DNA from: Macrostomum hystrix
Taxonomy: Eukaryota; Platyhelminthes; Macrostomidae
Assembly: GCA_950097015.1 (NCBI GenBank)
Contig: CATNEN010000002.1
Location: forward strand, 7,579,501 to 7,643,500
DNA: 64,000 nt
Reading direction: 5' to 3'
The notes under the pieces were generated by a model. The model saw only the letters and a list, made by a program, of their open reading frames with translations. It did no database searches and had not been told where the DNA came from. This document shows, piece after piece, positions 13,101 through 23,287 of this stretch. How positions within the stretch are numbered: position 1 is the first letter of the stretch; every line of letters begins with the position of its first letter. The position numbers and the translations under genes were made by a program.

Positions 13101-16100
13101 ATCATGACCCAAATCAATCATGATCCAAATCAATCATGACCCAAATCAATCAGGACCCAAATCAATCAGGATCCAAAGCAATCAGGACCCAAATCAATCA
13201 TGACCCAAATCAATCATGACCCAAATCAATCATGACCCAAATCAATCATGATCCAAATCAATCATGATCCAAATCAATCATGACCCAAATCAATCAGGAC
13301 CCAAATCAATCAGGACCCAAATCAATCATGACCCAAATCAATCAGGACCCAAATCAATCATGGCCCAAACCAATCAGGACCCAAATCAATCAGGACCCAA
13401 ATCAATCAGGACCCAAATCAATCAGGACCCAAATCAATCATGACCCAAGTCAATCAGGACCCAAATCAATCATGACCCAAATCAATCAGGACCCAAGTCA
13501 ATCAGGACCCAAATCAATCAGGACCCAAATCAATCAGGACCCAAATCAATCAGGACCCAAATCAATCAGGACCCAAATCAATCAGGACCCAAATCAATCA
13601 GGACCCAAATCAATCAGGACCCGAATCAATCATGACCCAAATCAATCATGAGGCAGGACCAAAATCAATCATGATCCAAATCAATCATGACCCAAATCAA
13701 TCAGGACCCAAATCAATCATGGCCCAAATCAATCAGGACCCAAATCAATCAGGACCCAAATCAATCATGACCCAAATCAATCAGGACCCAAATCAATCAG
13801 GACCCAAATCAATCAGGACCCAAATCAATCAGGACCCAAATCAATCAGGACCCAAATCAATCATGGGGCAGGACCCAAATCAATCATGACCCAAATCAAT
13901 CAGGACCCAAATCAATCAGGACCCAAATCAATCAGGACCCAAATTAATCATGACCCAAATCAATCATGAGGCAGGACCAAAATCAATCATGATCCAAATC
14001 AATCATGACCCAAATCAATCAGGACCAAAATCAATCATGATCCAAATCAATCATGACCCAAATCAATCAGGACCCAAATCAATCAGGACCAAAATCAATC
14101 ATGACCCAAATCAATCAGGACCCAAATCAATCAGGACCCAAATCAATCATGGCCCAAACCAATCAGGACCCAAATCAATCATGACCCAAATCAATCATGA
14201 GGCAGGACCAAAATCAATCATGATCCAAATCAATCATGACCCAAATCAATCAGGACCAAAATCAATCATGATCCAAATCAATCATGACCCAAATCAATCA
14301 GGACCCAAATCAATCAGGACCCAAATCAATCAGGACCCAAATCAATCAGGACCCAAATCAATCAGGACCCAAACCAATCATGGCCCAAATCAATCATGAC
14401 CCAAATCAATCAGGACCCAAATCAATCAGGACCCAAATCAATCAGGACCCAAATCAATCAGGACCCAAATCAATCATGACCCAAATCAATCATGAGGCAG
14501 GACCAAAATCAATCATGATCCAAATCAATCATGACCCAAATCAATCAGGACCCAAATCAATCAGGACCCAAATCAATCAGGACCCAAATCAATCAGGACC
14601 CAAATCAATCAGGACCCAAATCAATCATGATCCAAATCAATCATGATCCAAACCAATCAGGACCCAAATCAATCAGGACCCAAATCAATCAGGACCCAAA
14701 TCAATCAGGACCCAAATCAATCAGGACCCAAATCAATCAGGACCCAAATCAATCATGATCCAAATCAATCAGGACCCAAATCAATTAGGACCCAAATCAA
14801 TCAGGACCCAAATCAATCAGGACCCAAATCAATCATGAGGCAGGACCCAAATCAATCATGACCCAAATCAATCATGATCCAAATCAATCATGATCCAAAT
14901 CAATCATGATCCAAATCAATCATGACCCAAATCAATCAGGACCCAAATCAATCATGACCCAAATCAATCATGATCCAAATCAATCATGATCCAAATCAAT
15001 CATGATCCAAATCAATCATGATCCAAATCAATCAGGACCCAAATCAATCAGGACCCAAATCAATCATGACCCAAATCAATCATGATCCAAATCAATCATG
15101 ATCCAAATCAATCATGATCCAAATCAATCATGATCCAAATCAATCATGATCCAAATCAATCATGATCCAAATCAATCATGATCCAAATCAATCATGATCC
15201 AAATCAATCATGACCCAAATCAATCATGACGCAAATCAATCATGACCCAAATCAATCATGATCCAAATCAATCATGATCCAAATCAATCATGACCCAAAT
15301 CAATCATGACCCAAATCAATCATGATCCAAATCAATCAGGACCCAAATCAATCATGACCCAAATCAATCATGATCCAAATCAATCATGACCCAAATCAAT
15401 CAGGACCCAAATCAATCAGGATCCAAAGCAATCAGGACCCAAATCAATCATGACCCAAATCAATCATGACCCAAATCAATCATGACCCAAATCAATCATG
15501 ATCCAAATCAATCATGATCCAAATCAATCATGACCCAAATCAATCATGACCCAAATCAATCAGGACCCAAATCAATCATGACCCAAAACAATCATGACCC
15601 AAATCAATCATGAGGCAGGACCAAAATCAATCATGATCCAAATCAATCATGACCCAAATCAATCAGGACCCAAATCAATCAGGACCCAAATCAATCAGGA
15701 CCCAAATCAATCATGACCCAAATCAATCATGATCCAAATCAATCAGGACCCAAATCAATCAGGATCCAAAGCAATCAGGACCCAAATCAATCATGACCCA
15801 AATCAATCATGACCCAAATCAATCATGACCCAAATCAATCATGATCCAAATCAATCATGACCCTAAACAATCAGGACCCAAATCAATCATGACCCAAATC
15901 AATCATGACCCAAAACAATCATGATCCAAATCAATCATGATCCAAATCAATCATGACCCAAATCAATCATGATCCAAATCAATCAGGACCCAAATCAATC
16001 ATGACCCAAATCAATCATGATCCAAATCAATCATGACCCAAATCAATCAGGACCCAAATCAATCAGGATCCAAAGCAATCAGGACCCAAATCAATCAGGA

Positions 16101-16175
16101 CCCAAATCAATCAGGACCCAAATCAATCAGGACTCAAAGCAATCAGGACCCAAATCAATCAGGACCCAAATCAAA
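10195..16175. repeat. 16-bp satellite array, block 1
   Basis: About 6 kb of a 16-bp unit ACCCAAATCAATCAGG with variants TCATGACCC, TCATGATCC, TCATGGCCC and an irregular ATGAGGCAGG insert. The first 180 bases are a diverged edge (CAGTCCTGACCCAACTCAAT). The period is not a multiple of three and the unit has no forward stop, so every forward frame reads a 16-residue pseudo-repeat (QDPNQSGPKSIR). These are not proteins. Confidence 0.97.
11030..15540. repeat. 2250-bp tandem duplication inside the satellite
   Basis: 11030-13279 is repeated at 13280 to about 15540 with an exact offset of 2250. The same order of variant units is kept throughout. I saw only a handful of differences (for example near 11827/14077, 12785/15035 and 12981/15231). 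The second copy begins exactly where the first ends. The unit is therefore a young higher-order repeat or an assembly duplication. Confidence 0.85.
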
Positions 16176-16574
16176 AGAAAAATCTAATTTAACCAAATAA
16201 ATCTCGTCCCAATTTAGTTCTGACCCTTCTACATCCTAACCTATTAAGCAGCAGAAAAGAAAAAACACTATTGTCTGTCACCAAGCAAACCGTCATTTTG
16301 TTCTTCCTTTTGCACTTCCGAGTTAATTAATTGCCTGAAGAACTTTAGAGAACTGCAAATCAAATTATTTGACGAGATGAAGTATTTGGAAGTAAATATA
16401 TAACACTAGGCTTTTTCAGGCTAGAAGCACTATAAATTATATATTCTGTAAACAAAATACTTTGTACACTCGTACAGGCTTTAAGTGCTTGTTGAGCACG
16501 TGTATCACCTTCTGATAAATTGGAAAGTCAATAATTGTCAAGACTTCTTGTAATTTCTGTGTCTGTAACCATGT

Positions 16575-16700
16575 AACTGGGGGGTCGGTGGCAGAGAGGT
16601 TATCGCGTTTGACTCTCGCAACATGGTCCCTGAGTTCGATTCCACTGATTCGAAGTGCCACTGCCCGCAGCCCTCCTGCAATTATTATTATGTAACTTGC
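16575..16700 (+). mobile_element. SINE copy 2 with tRNA-like head
   Basis: A short copy with RNA polymerase III-like boxes: A-box-like TGGCAGAGAGG and B-box-like GAGTTCGATTCC. It runs almost directly into the family tail CTGCCCGCAGCCCTCCTGCA followed by ATT repeats. The body seen in other copies is missing, so this is an internally deleted or short subfamily member. Confidence 0.75.
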
Positions 16701-17310
16701 TGCTTCTAATTTATTGTCCGCTATTTTCCGCTCATTCGATGAAACAAATTCCAGAATCGTTAAACATCGGCATCGTCGAGAATGTCAACAATTCTCGTCG
16801 GGTTTCTGGTGGCAAGAACCAACTATTTGTTAATAACTTTTCTGCTCAAAACGAATGAAAACAAAAAGCTGAAGAAATAACAAAGGCAAAAGACCATGAT
16901 TAGACTCATTTTGTGAGTCTTCGAAACATGCATTTCGCATTTCTTTTTCCAAATATAAAATGTACAATGGGATGGGAAGGTTTTTGCACATCTGTTGACT
17001 TTGTTGAGCACAAATGAGATGTGGCCAATGACAGTGAAGTATGTCACATAGAAATGTGTCAGCAACAGTGGCTGATTTGTGACATCCTTCAGTTGCTATT
17101 GGTACATCAGCATTTAAACCATTGATATGGAAGCGAGTGGGAAAGTGCAACTGGATGTCATGCATTTATGAACAAATGAAAATGTGATAATTAAAATACT
17201 CTACGTAAAAACTATGTACTGCACACTTTTGCCTAAAATCCAAAATTTCAAAAAAATAACTATCGAGTCCCCACTAAAACAGATTAAAACTAAATCTCAA
17301 TAGTTTAAGT
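16701..17310. other. Intergenic DNA before the 1076-bp repeats
   Basis: Unique AT-rich sequence with only short chance ORFs; nothing supported. Confidence 0.55.
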
Positions 17311-20300
17311 TGCAATTAAGTTTGGCAGTCGTTAGCTTTCATTTGTGAGTAGTTGAGTACAATAAATAGATGTAAATGCTGTACGGTATATGTCATGGTG
17401 GATTTAAATTGTTGTCCCTAGTCCCTAACCCAATTTTGCCCATATTGTTCTCTTCCTCACACTCGCTCGGTCTCCTCATTTACACCTCCATGGCAATGGA
17501 TGGAAGGGGGGGGACGTCATCCGACAGTCACAATATGCGGCGGTACTGCGGCCCGTGAACCCCAAACACGGTGAAACACCCGCCGAAACACTCAGAGAGA
17601 TCGTTGAGAATGACACACGAGGGCGCATTGACAGCGTCTCTTCTGCGAGATTCGACGGAACTTTGCCCACCATCGCGCGCCACAGTGGGTGAAATGGGGG
17701 AAGAGGAGGGAGGGAGAGAACAACACCTGTAAATTATCTAGTCTATTGGCCCTAATCTGTAATCTGAAGCTAATCAATTTTGACCAATTTTGTACAGTTT
17801 TATACGCAAAGGGCGAAATCAACTAGCTATTCTATTCGCGAATGCATGCCAATGCAAAATCAGAAATGTATCGTAATTATAGGCTAAATATTCTATAGAA
17901 GTACAGTAAATTAAGCGTCCTGTATATACAAAATAGGTGCGTTTGATTCGTGTAAGATTTTGTTATAATTTCTAGAATTACTTCAAGTATTTGAGTTCTA
18001 GAATTCAAAACCTAGAAATCAATACAACTTTTTTTGGCTTTTTTGATAGTTTTTTAGTTTTTTGGATTTTAAAATGCTTTTAAAGTTTTTTTTGTTTTTT
18101 TCTAAATGATATATAAATGAAAGCTAATGACAGTCCTTTAAAATCCGATCTAAGCATTCCGTCAACACTGCACACTTTTTCTTGTTCTGTGTCCAATTCA
18201 CTAACTGGTTTCACTTCTTTCAAGCTATTCTACTTTCAGTAGGCAATAAATTTCATTGCTGCTAATAATTTTCAGTCAGACATCTGCTTTGGCTAGACAA
18301 GAACCGTTACGGCGTCCTAGAATGACCTCACTAAGTTACTAAATAAAAGTACTCACTGAACCAACTCACCAAAACTCGCCTTATGTTGCAATTAAGTTTG
18401 GCAGTCGTTAGCTTTCATTTGTGAGTAGTTGAGTACAATAAATAGATGTAAATGCTGTACGGTATATGTCATGGTGGATTTAAATTGTTGTCCCTAGTCC
18501 CTAACCCAATTTTGCCCATATTGTTCTCTTCCTCACACTCGCTCGGTCTCCTCATTTAAACCTCCATGGCAATGGATGGAAGGGGGGGGACGTCATCCGA
18601 CAGTCACAATATGCGGCGGTACTGCGGCCCGTGAACCCCAAACACGGTGAAACACCCGCCGAAACACTCAGAGAGATCGTTGAGAATGACACACGAGGGC
18701 GCATTGACAGCGTCTCTTCTGCGAGATTCGACGGAACTTTGCCCACCATCGCGCGCCACAGTGGGTGAAATGGGGGAAGAGGAGGGAGGGAGAGAACAAC
18801 ACCTGTAAATTATCTAGTCTATTGGCCCTAATCTGTAATCTGAAGCTAATCAATTTTGACCAATTTTGTACAGTTTTATACGCAAAGGGCGAAATCAACT
18901 AGCTATTCTATTCGCGAATGCATGCCAATGCAAAATCAGAAATGTATCGTAATTATAGGCTAAATATTCTATAGAAGTACAGTAAATTAAGCGTCCAGTA
19001 TATACAAAATAGGTGCGTTTGATTCGTGTAAGATTTTGTTATAATTTCTAGAATTACTTCAAGTATTTGAGTTCTAGAATTCAAAACCTAGAAATCAATA
19101 CAACTTTTTTTGGCTTTTTTGATAGTTTTTTAGTTTTTTGGATTTTAAAATGCTTTTAAAGTTTTTTTTGTTTTTTTCTAAATGATATATAAATGAAAGC
19201 TAATGACAGTCCTTTAAAATCCGATCTAAGCATTCCGTCAACACTGCACACTTTTTCTTGCTCTGTGTCCAATTCACTAACTGGTTTCACTTCTTTCAAG
19301 CTATTCTACTTTCAGTAGGCAATAAATTTCATTGCTGCTAATAATTTTCAGTCAGACATCTGCTTTGGCTAGACAAGAACCGTTACGGCGTCCTAGAATG
19401 ACCTCACTAAGTTACTAAATAAAAGTACTCACTGAACCAACTCACCAAAACTCGCCTTATGTTGCAATTAAGTTTGGCAGTCGTTAGCTTTCATTTGTGA
19501 GTAGTTGAGTACAATAAATAGATGTAAATGCTGTACGGTATATGTCATGGTGGATTTAAATTGTTGTCCCTAGTCCCTAACCCAATTTTGCCCATATTGT
19601 TCTCTTCCTCACACTCGCTCGGTCTCCTCATTTAAACCTCCATGGCAATGGATGGAAGGGGGGGGACGTCATCCGACAGTCACAATATGCGGCGGTACTG
19701 CGGCCCGTGAACCCCAAACACGGTGAAACACCCGCCGAAACACTCAGAGAGATCGTTGAGAATGACACACGAGGGCGCATTGACAGCGTCTCTTCTGCGA
19801 GATTCGACGGAACTTTGCCCACCATCGCGCGCCACAGTGGGTGAAATGGGGGAAGGGGAGGGAGGGAGAGAACAACACCTGTAAATTATCTAGTCTATTG
19901 GCCCTAATCTGTAATCTGAAGCTAATCAATTTTGACCAATTTTGTACAGTTTTATACGCAAAGGGCGAAATCAACTAGCTATTCTATTCGCGAATGCATG
20001 CCAATGCAAAATCAGAAATGTATCGTAATTATAGGCTAAATATTCTATAGAAGTACAGTAAATTAAGCGTCCAGTATATACAAAATAGGTGCGTTTGATT
20101 CGTGTAAGATTTTGTTATAATTTCTAGAATTACTTCAAGTATTTGAGTTCTAGAATTCAAAACCTAGAAATCAATACAACTTTTTTTGGCTTTTTTGATA
20201 GTTTTTTAGTTTTTTGGATTTTAAAATGCTTTTAAAGTTTTTTTTGTTTTTTTCTAAATGATATATAAATGAAAGCTAATGACAGTCCTTTAAAATCCGA

Positions 20301-20522
20301 TCTAAGCATTCCGTCAACACTGCACACTTTTTCTTGCTCTGTGTCCAATTCACTAACTGGTTTCACTTCTTTCAAGCTATTCTACTTTCAGTAGGCAATA
20401 AATTTCATTGCTGCTAATAATTTTCAGTCAGACATCTGCTTTGGCTAGACAAGAACCGTTACGGCGTCCTAGAATGACCTCACTAAGTTACTAAATAAAA
20501 GTACTCACTGAACCAACTCACC
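17311..20522. repeat. Three tandem copies of a 1076-bp unit
   Basis: The unit start TGCAATTAAGTTTGGCAG occurs at 17311, 18387 and 19463, a spacing of 1076 both times, with only a few base differences between copies. The third copy is cut at 20522. Each unit holds a GC-richer 200-bp island (17510-17710 in copy 1) with a plus-strand reading frame of about 60 codons (VIRQSQYAAVLRPVNPKHGE near its start) ending in TGA. This may be a gene or element remnant and I do not recognise it. The rest is AT-rich with T-tracts. On the minus strand the break at 20522 reads as a donor-like GTGAGT. Confidence 0.93.
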
Positions 20523-20530
20523 ATCGAAGC

Positions 20531-21493
20531 CTAATCAAGGCGATCTTTCTCTCGAACGAAAAAATCCGGAGGAAGCACGAAAAATAAGGCGTTCTCCGCT
20601 TCAAGCTGCCTCTCCGCCAAGATCTCGGGCTCTTCGGAAATGGATTCCAGTCGGCAGCCAACCTCAGGCTTCGATCGGACTCTAAACCATACTCTAGGCT
20701 TTGCTGCTGCTCTTGCAAGCAACTCTTTGTCTGGTTGTTCATGAATGGATTTGAAGATGCAATCTGGCCCCGAGCAGACTGGCTTCGCACTGGACACTTC
20801 GCTCTTCGCGGCATCATCCGGTTCCTCCTTTAAAGACGCTAGCTTCCAAGCCTGTTGGCGTCCTCTTGCTCTGGCCTTCGCCCTGGGTCTCGCTTTCGAC
20901 CTGGCTAGCTTTGTTTTCAATTTTCTAATCTCGACGACAAGTGTTTGCTGGAGCCGTTTCGAATCCACAGTCTGCACTACGGGTCTGTAGTTGTACAGGT
21001 TTTCTGGAACCTGTCTGCATCGTAAAGCATCAATGTCTGGCTTCTCAGCGCGATCAGAAACTTTCAGCCGCTCAATTGGCGTCTTCGCTTCAGGCTCTTT
21101 GTTAGTCGCCAGCTCGTCTTCATCCTGCCAGACCATTGTGCTGATACCCGCCTGATCTTTTGGCAAGGTCAACTTCAGCTTCCAAAACACTCGGCGCGCT
21201 CTAGATGTTTCATCTGTCCCTGCTGTTGCGCTGGATCTCGCACTCGCCATCGCTATCTTCTTTATCTCCGCAGCAATCAATTCTTGGACCCTGGCAGTCG
21301 ACTGCTTCGCTTGCTCCGTGATGATACTTTCCGCATGCACACTGCGCATGTAAAGCTCCCTAATGGCACGCTCATTGGCTTCGTAATCCAATCGCTGCGG
21401 TCCCAACGGCACTTGTACTTCCATAGCTTTTGTCTTTCGTCGACTCCACCTTCTGGCCAGCGCGTTGATGATGCCTCGAAAGCAATTAGCCAT
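20531..21493 (-). CDS. Unrecognised charged protein, 320 codons
   Basis: An uninterrupted minus-strand ORF from the ATG at 21493 to a TAG at 20531; the frame stays open a further 23 codons upstream without another ATG. The product is hydrophilic. It has an Arg/Lys-rich N-terminal segment (ALARRWSRRKTKAMEV), a probable helical region (residues about 35-85), a second basic region (KTKLARSKARPRAKARARGR) and an acidic Glu/Pro-rich C-terminal half. No signal peptide, membrane segment or known catalytic motif is visible. The stop lies nine bases before the truncated third 1076-bp repeat, and hairpins sit upstream. It could be a transposon-encoded protein (gag- or ORF1-like, judging from basic character and repeat context) or a host gene. 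I cannot assign a function. Confidence 0.5.
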   Translation of the reverse strand: MANCFRGIINALARRWSRRKTKAMEVQVPLGPQRLDYEANERAIRELYMRSVHAESIITEQAKQSTARVQELIAAEIKKIAMASARSSATAGTDETSRARRVFWKLKLTLPKDQAGISTMVWQDEDELATNKEPEAKTPIERLKVSDRAEKPDIDALRCRQVPENLYNYRPVVQTVDSKRLQQTLVVEIRKLKTKLARSKARPRAKARARGRQQAWKLASLKEEPDDAAKSEVSSAKPVCSGPDCIFKSIHEQPDKELLARAAAKPRVWFRVRSKPEVGCRLESISEEPEILAERQLEAENALFFVLPPDFFVREKDRLD

Positions 21494-21567
21494 CTTTGTT
21501 GCTAAATTTGTAGCTTGAGAATTGTTTGAGAATCCGATTAGAATGTGGGGGGGAGGGGCCACTTGGG

Positions 21568-21680
21568 CTGCGGCTCGGCCGCAGTTTTATTCGGACCCGC
21601 AACCCGTACGGCGGGGTTTTAGCCCTAGACAACTTTCTCTAGGGAGCTGCCTAAGACTTAGACTTTAAAAAAATCTAAGT
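21568..21680 (-). other. Cluster of four short hairpins upstream of the orphan ORF
   Basis: Four inverted repeats lie in about 115 bases: CTGCGGC/GCCGCAG (21568-21584, 3-base loop), AACCC/GGGTT (21601-21618), CCCTAGA/TCTAGGG (21623-21644) and ACTTAGA/TCTAAGT (21656-21680). All stems listed are perfect. They would lie in the 5' leader of the minus-strand ORF. The role is unknown. Confidence 0.6.
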
Positions 21681-21699
21681 TTTAGTGACAGCATGTATT

Positions 21700-22109
21700 T
21701 ACTAACAGTCAGCAAAATGAGAGTGAGAATCGTTCGTTCGTTGATGATGCTGTAGTGTCGGCATTTCTATTATTTCTACTTGAATGCATATATTTCTACT
21801 TGAAGTAACTTATTCGCGCACGTCAATATTAATGAATTATTATAATGTATGTTATAGGTTAGTTGTTAGTGCATGCGCGCCCCAGCAAGGCCTACGAACG
21901 CGGCCGGAACCCAGGCTTTGATGGGGGGCTGGGGCGGGCAGTTATGGTACATATAATTGATTATTGCGCTGTGAAGACCCCTTTATCTTCCTTTTCTTTT
22001 CCGTTTTGTATAGATACCGGGTAATATATATATATATATATACATAGCAATAGTTACCGGGACAGGTAACCGGTCCAACCAGCTAGTCGAAGAAAAACCC
22101 ACACTCAAT
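21700..22109. other. Spacer between orphan ORF and satellite block 2
   Basis: Mixed sequence with a short (TA)n run at about 22026-22042 and a GC-rich patch near 21880-21950. No gene seen. Confidence 0.5.
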
Positions 22110-22143
22110 CCCACGTCAGTCCTGACCCAACTCAATCAGTTGG

Positions 22144-23287
22144 GTCATTTTTAAACAACAACAACAACAACAACAAAATACGCAAGCCCCAAACGTCAGG
22201 GGGGCGGCGTCAAATGATGCGCCGCAGAGCCAGCGCGCGAACATGGTCCGCGCCGGAGGCAGTGTCGGGCGCCCTGGCGTCGCTCAGCAGGCAGTCGACG
22301 TAGCGGCGGGTCCGAGCCTGGCCGCGCCTGAACGGGCCCTGCAGGGTGAGCAGAAGGACGTCCTGGGCGGGCTGGCGGCAGTAGCTTTCGGCCCGAATGA
22401 CGTGGCCCGCTAGTCGAAGTCGTCGCTGGCGCAGGATGGTGGACGGGCGTTGCAGCTGAGCTCTCTCGTACAGAGCCTCCGTCCCGACGCTCTCGTCAGC
22501 TTGAAAGGCCGCACGGAGCAGCCCCGAGTGCGCCGAGTCCAGCTGCCGCTCCAGCGTAGCTGTCAGCGTCCACGACTCGGCGTTGTACAGCAGGACGGTC
22601 TCGATCACCGCCTGCCACAGCCGAGCCCTCTGGCGGTCAGGCAGCGCTGTGGACTGGAGGACGGCCCGGATCGAACGGTAGGCCGCCCATGCGAGTCCTC
22701 TGCGCCGCCGGATGTCGTCTTCCACGTTGGGCACCAGACCGCCGAGGTGAGTGAAGCGCTGGCAGCGTGCGAGCGAGATGATCTGCCCGTCTGCGCCGCG
22801 GCACGTCAGGTCCGCTGGGATGTCGGCCGGCACGGTCAGCACCTCGGTCTTAAGCGTGTTGATCACTAGGCCGACGCTTGATGCCACCTCAGCCAACCTG
22901 TCAATCTGGCGCTGGGCACCTTCGACAGTCGAGGACAGGAGGGCGAGGTCGTCGGCGTAGCCAAGCACACTGAGGCGCTTCTCATCGTGGCGGCGACCGA
23001 TGCGTCTGCGTAGCAGGAAGCCGTCTTCAGCCGAGGGGAGCGCAGTCCGAAGCACCCAGTCCAGGAGAAGCACGAAGAGGAACGGGGCCAGCGTGTCGCC
23101 CTGCGGCACTCCTGACGAGGTGGCAAACAGGTCGGACAGGCCGTCCGCCGTAACAACAGCAGCGCGCGTGTCGCGATACAGCGACATGACAGCGGCGACT
23201 AGCTGCTCTGGGACCCGGTAGGCACGAAGGACTAGTGGAAGCGCGGCCCTCGACACCGAGTCAAACGCCTTGCGGAAGTCATTTTTA
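22144..23287 (-). mobile_element. 5'-truncated LINE insertion in satellite
   Basis: The RT-coding fragment is flanked by a 10-base direct repeat GTCATTTTTA (22144-22153 and 23278-23287), consistent with target-site duplication. On the minus strand the 3' end carries a TTG microsatellite tail (plus-strand AAC repeats at about 22154-22175). Satellite sequence lies on both sides. The 5' end is truncated within the RT domain, typical of target-primed reverse transcription. Confidence 0.8.
22210..23277 (-). pseudogene. LINE reverse transcriptase, C-terminal fragment
   Basis: An open frame covers RT motifs from the palm onward: FRKAFDSVSR (catalytic Asp), SGVPQGDTLAPFLF, GYADDLALLS (catalytic YADD), then the thumb and tail region (LLYNAESWTLT). 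It ends at a stop at 22210. The frame is intact but lacks the fingers, endonuclease and any ORF1, because the insertion is 5'-truncated at about 23277. It has no start codon of its own. The non-LTR (LINE) class is clear; the clade is not. It is probably inactive, and its intact frame suggests a recent insertion. Confidence 0.88.

Noticed and set aside
16575-16650. Functional tRNA gene
   Set aside because: Box-like motifs are present but no proper cloverleaf with acceptor pairing could be drawn, and the downstream tail matches the SINE family.
17476-19974. Minus-strand ORFs of 65 and 76 codons in each 1076-bp unit
   Set aside because: Short, overlapping each other, with no domain; repeated only because the unit is repeated.
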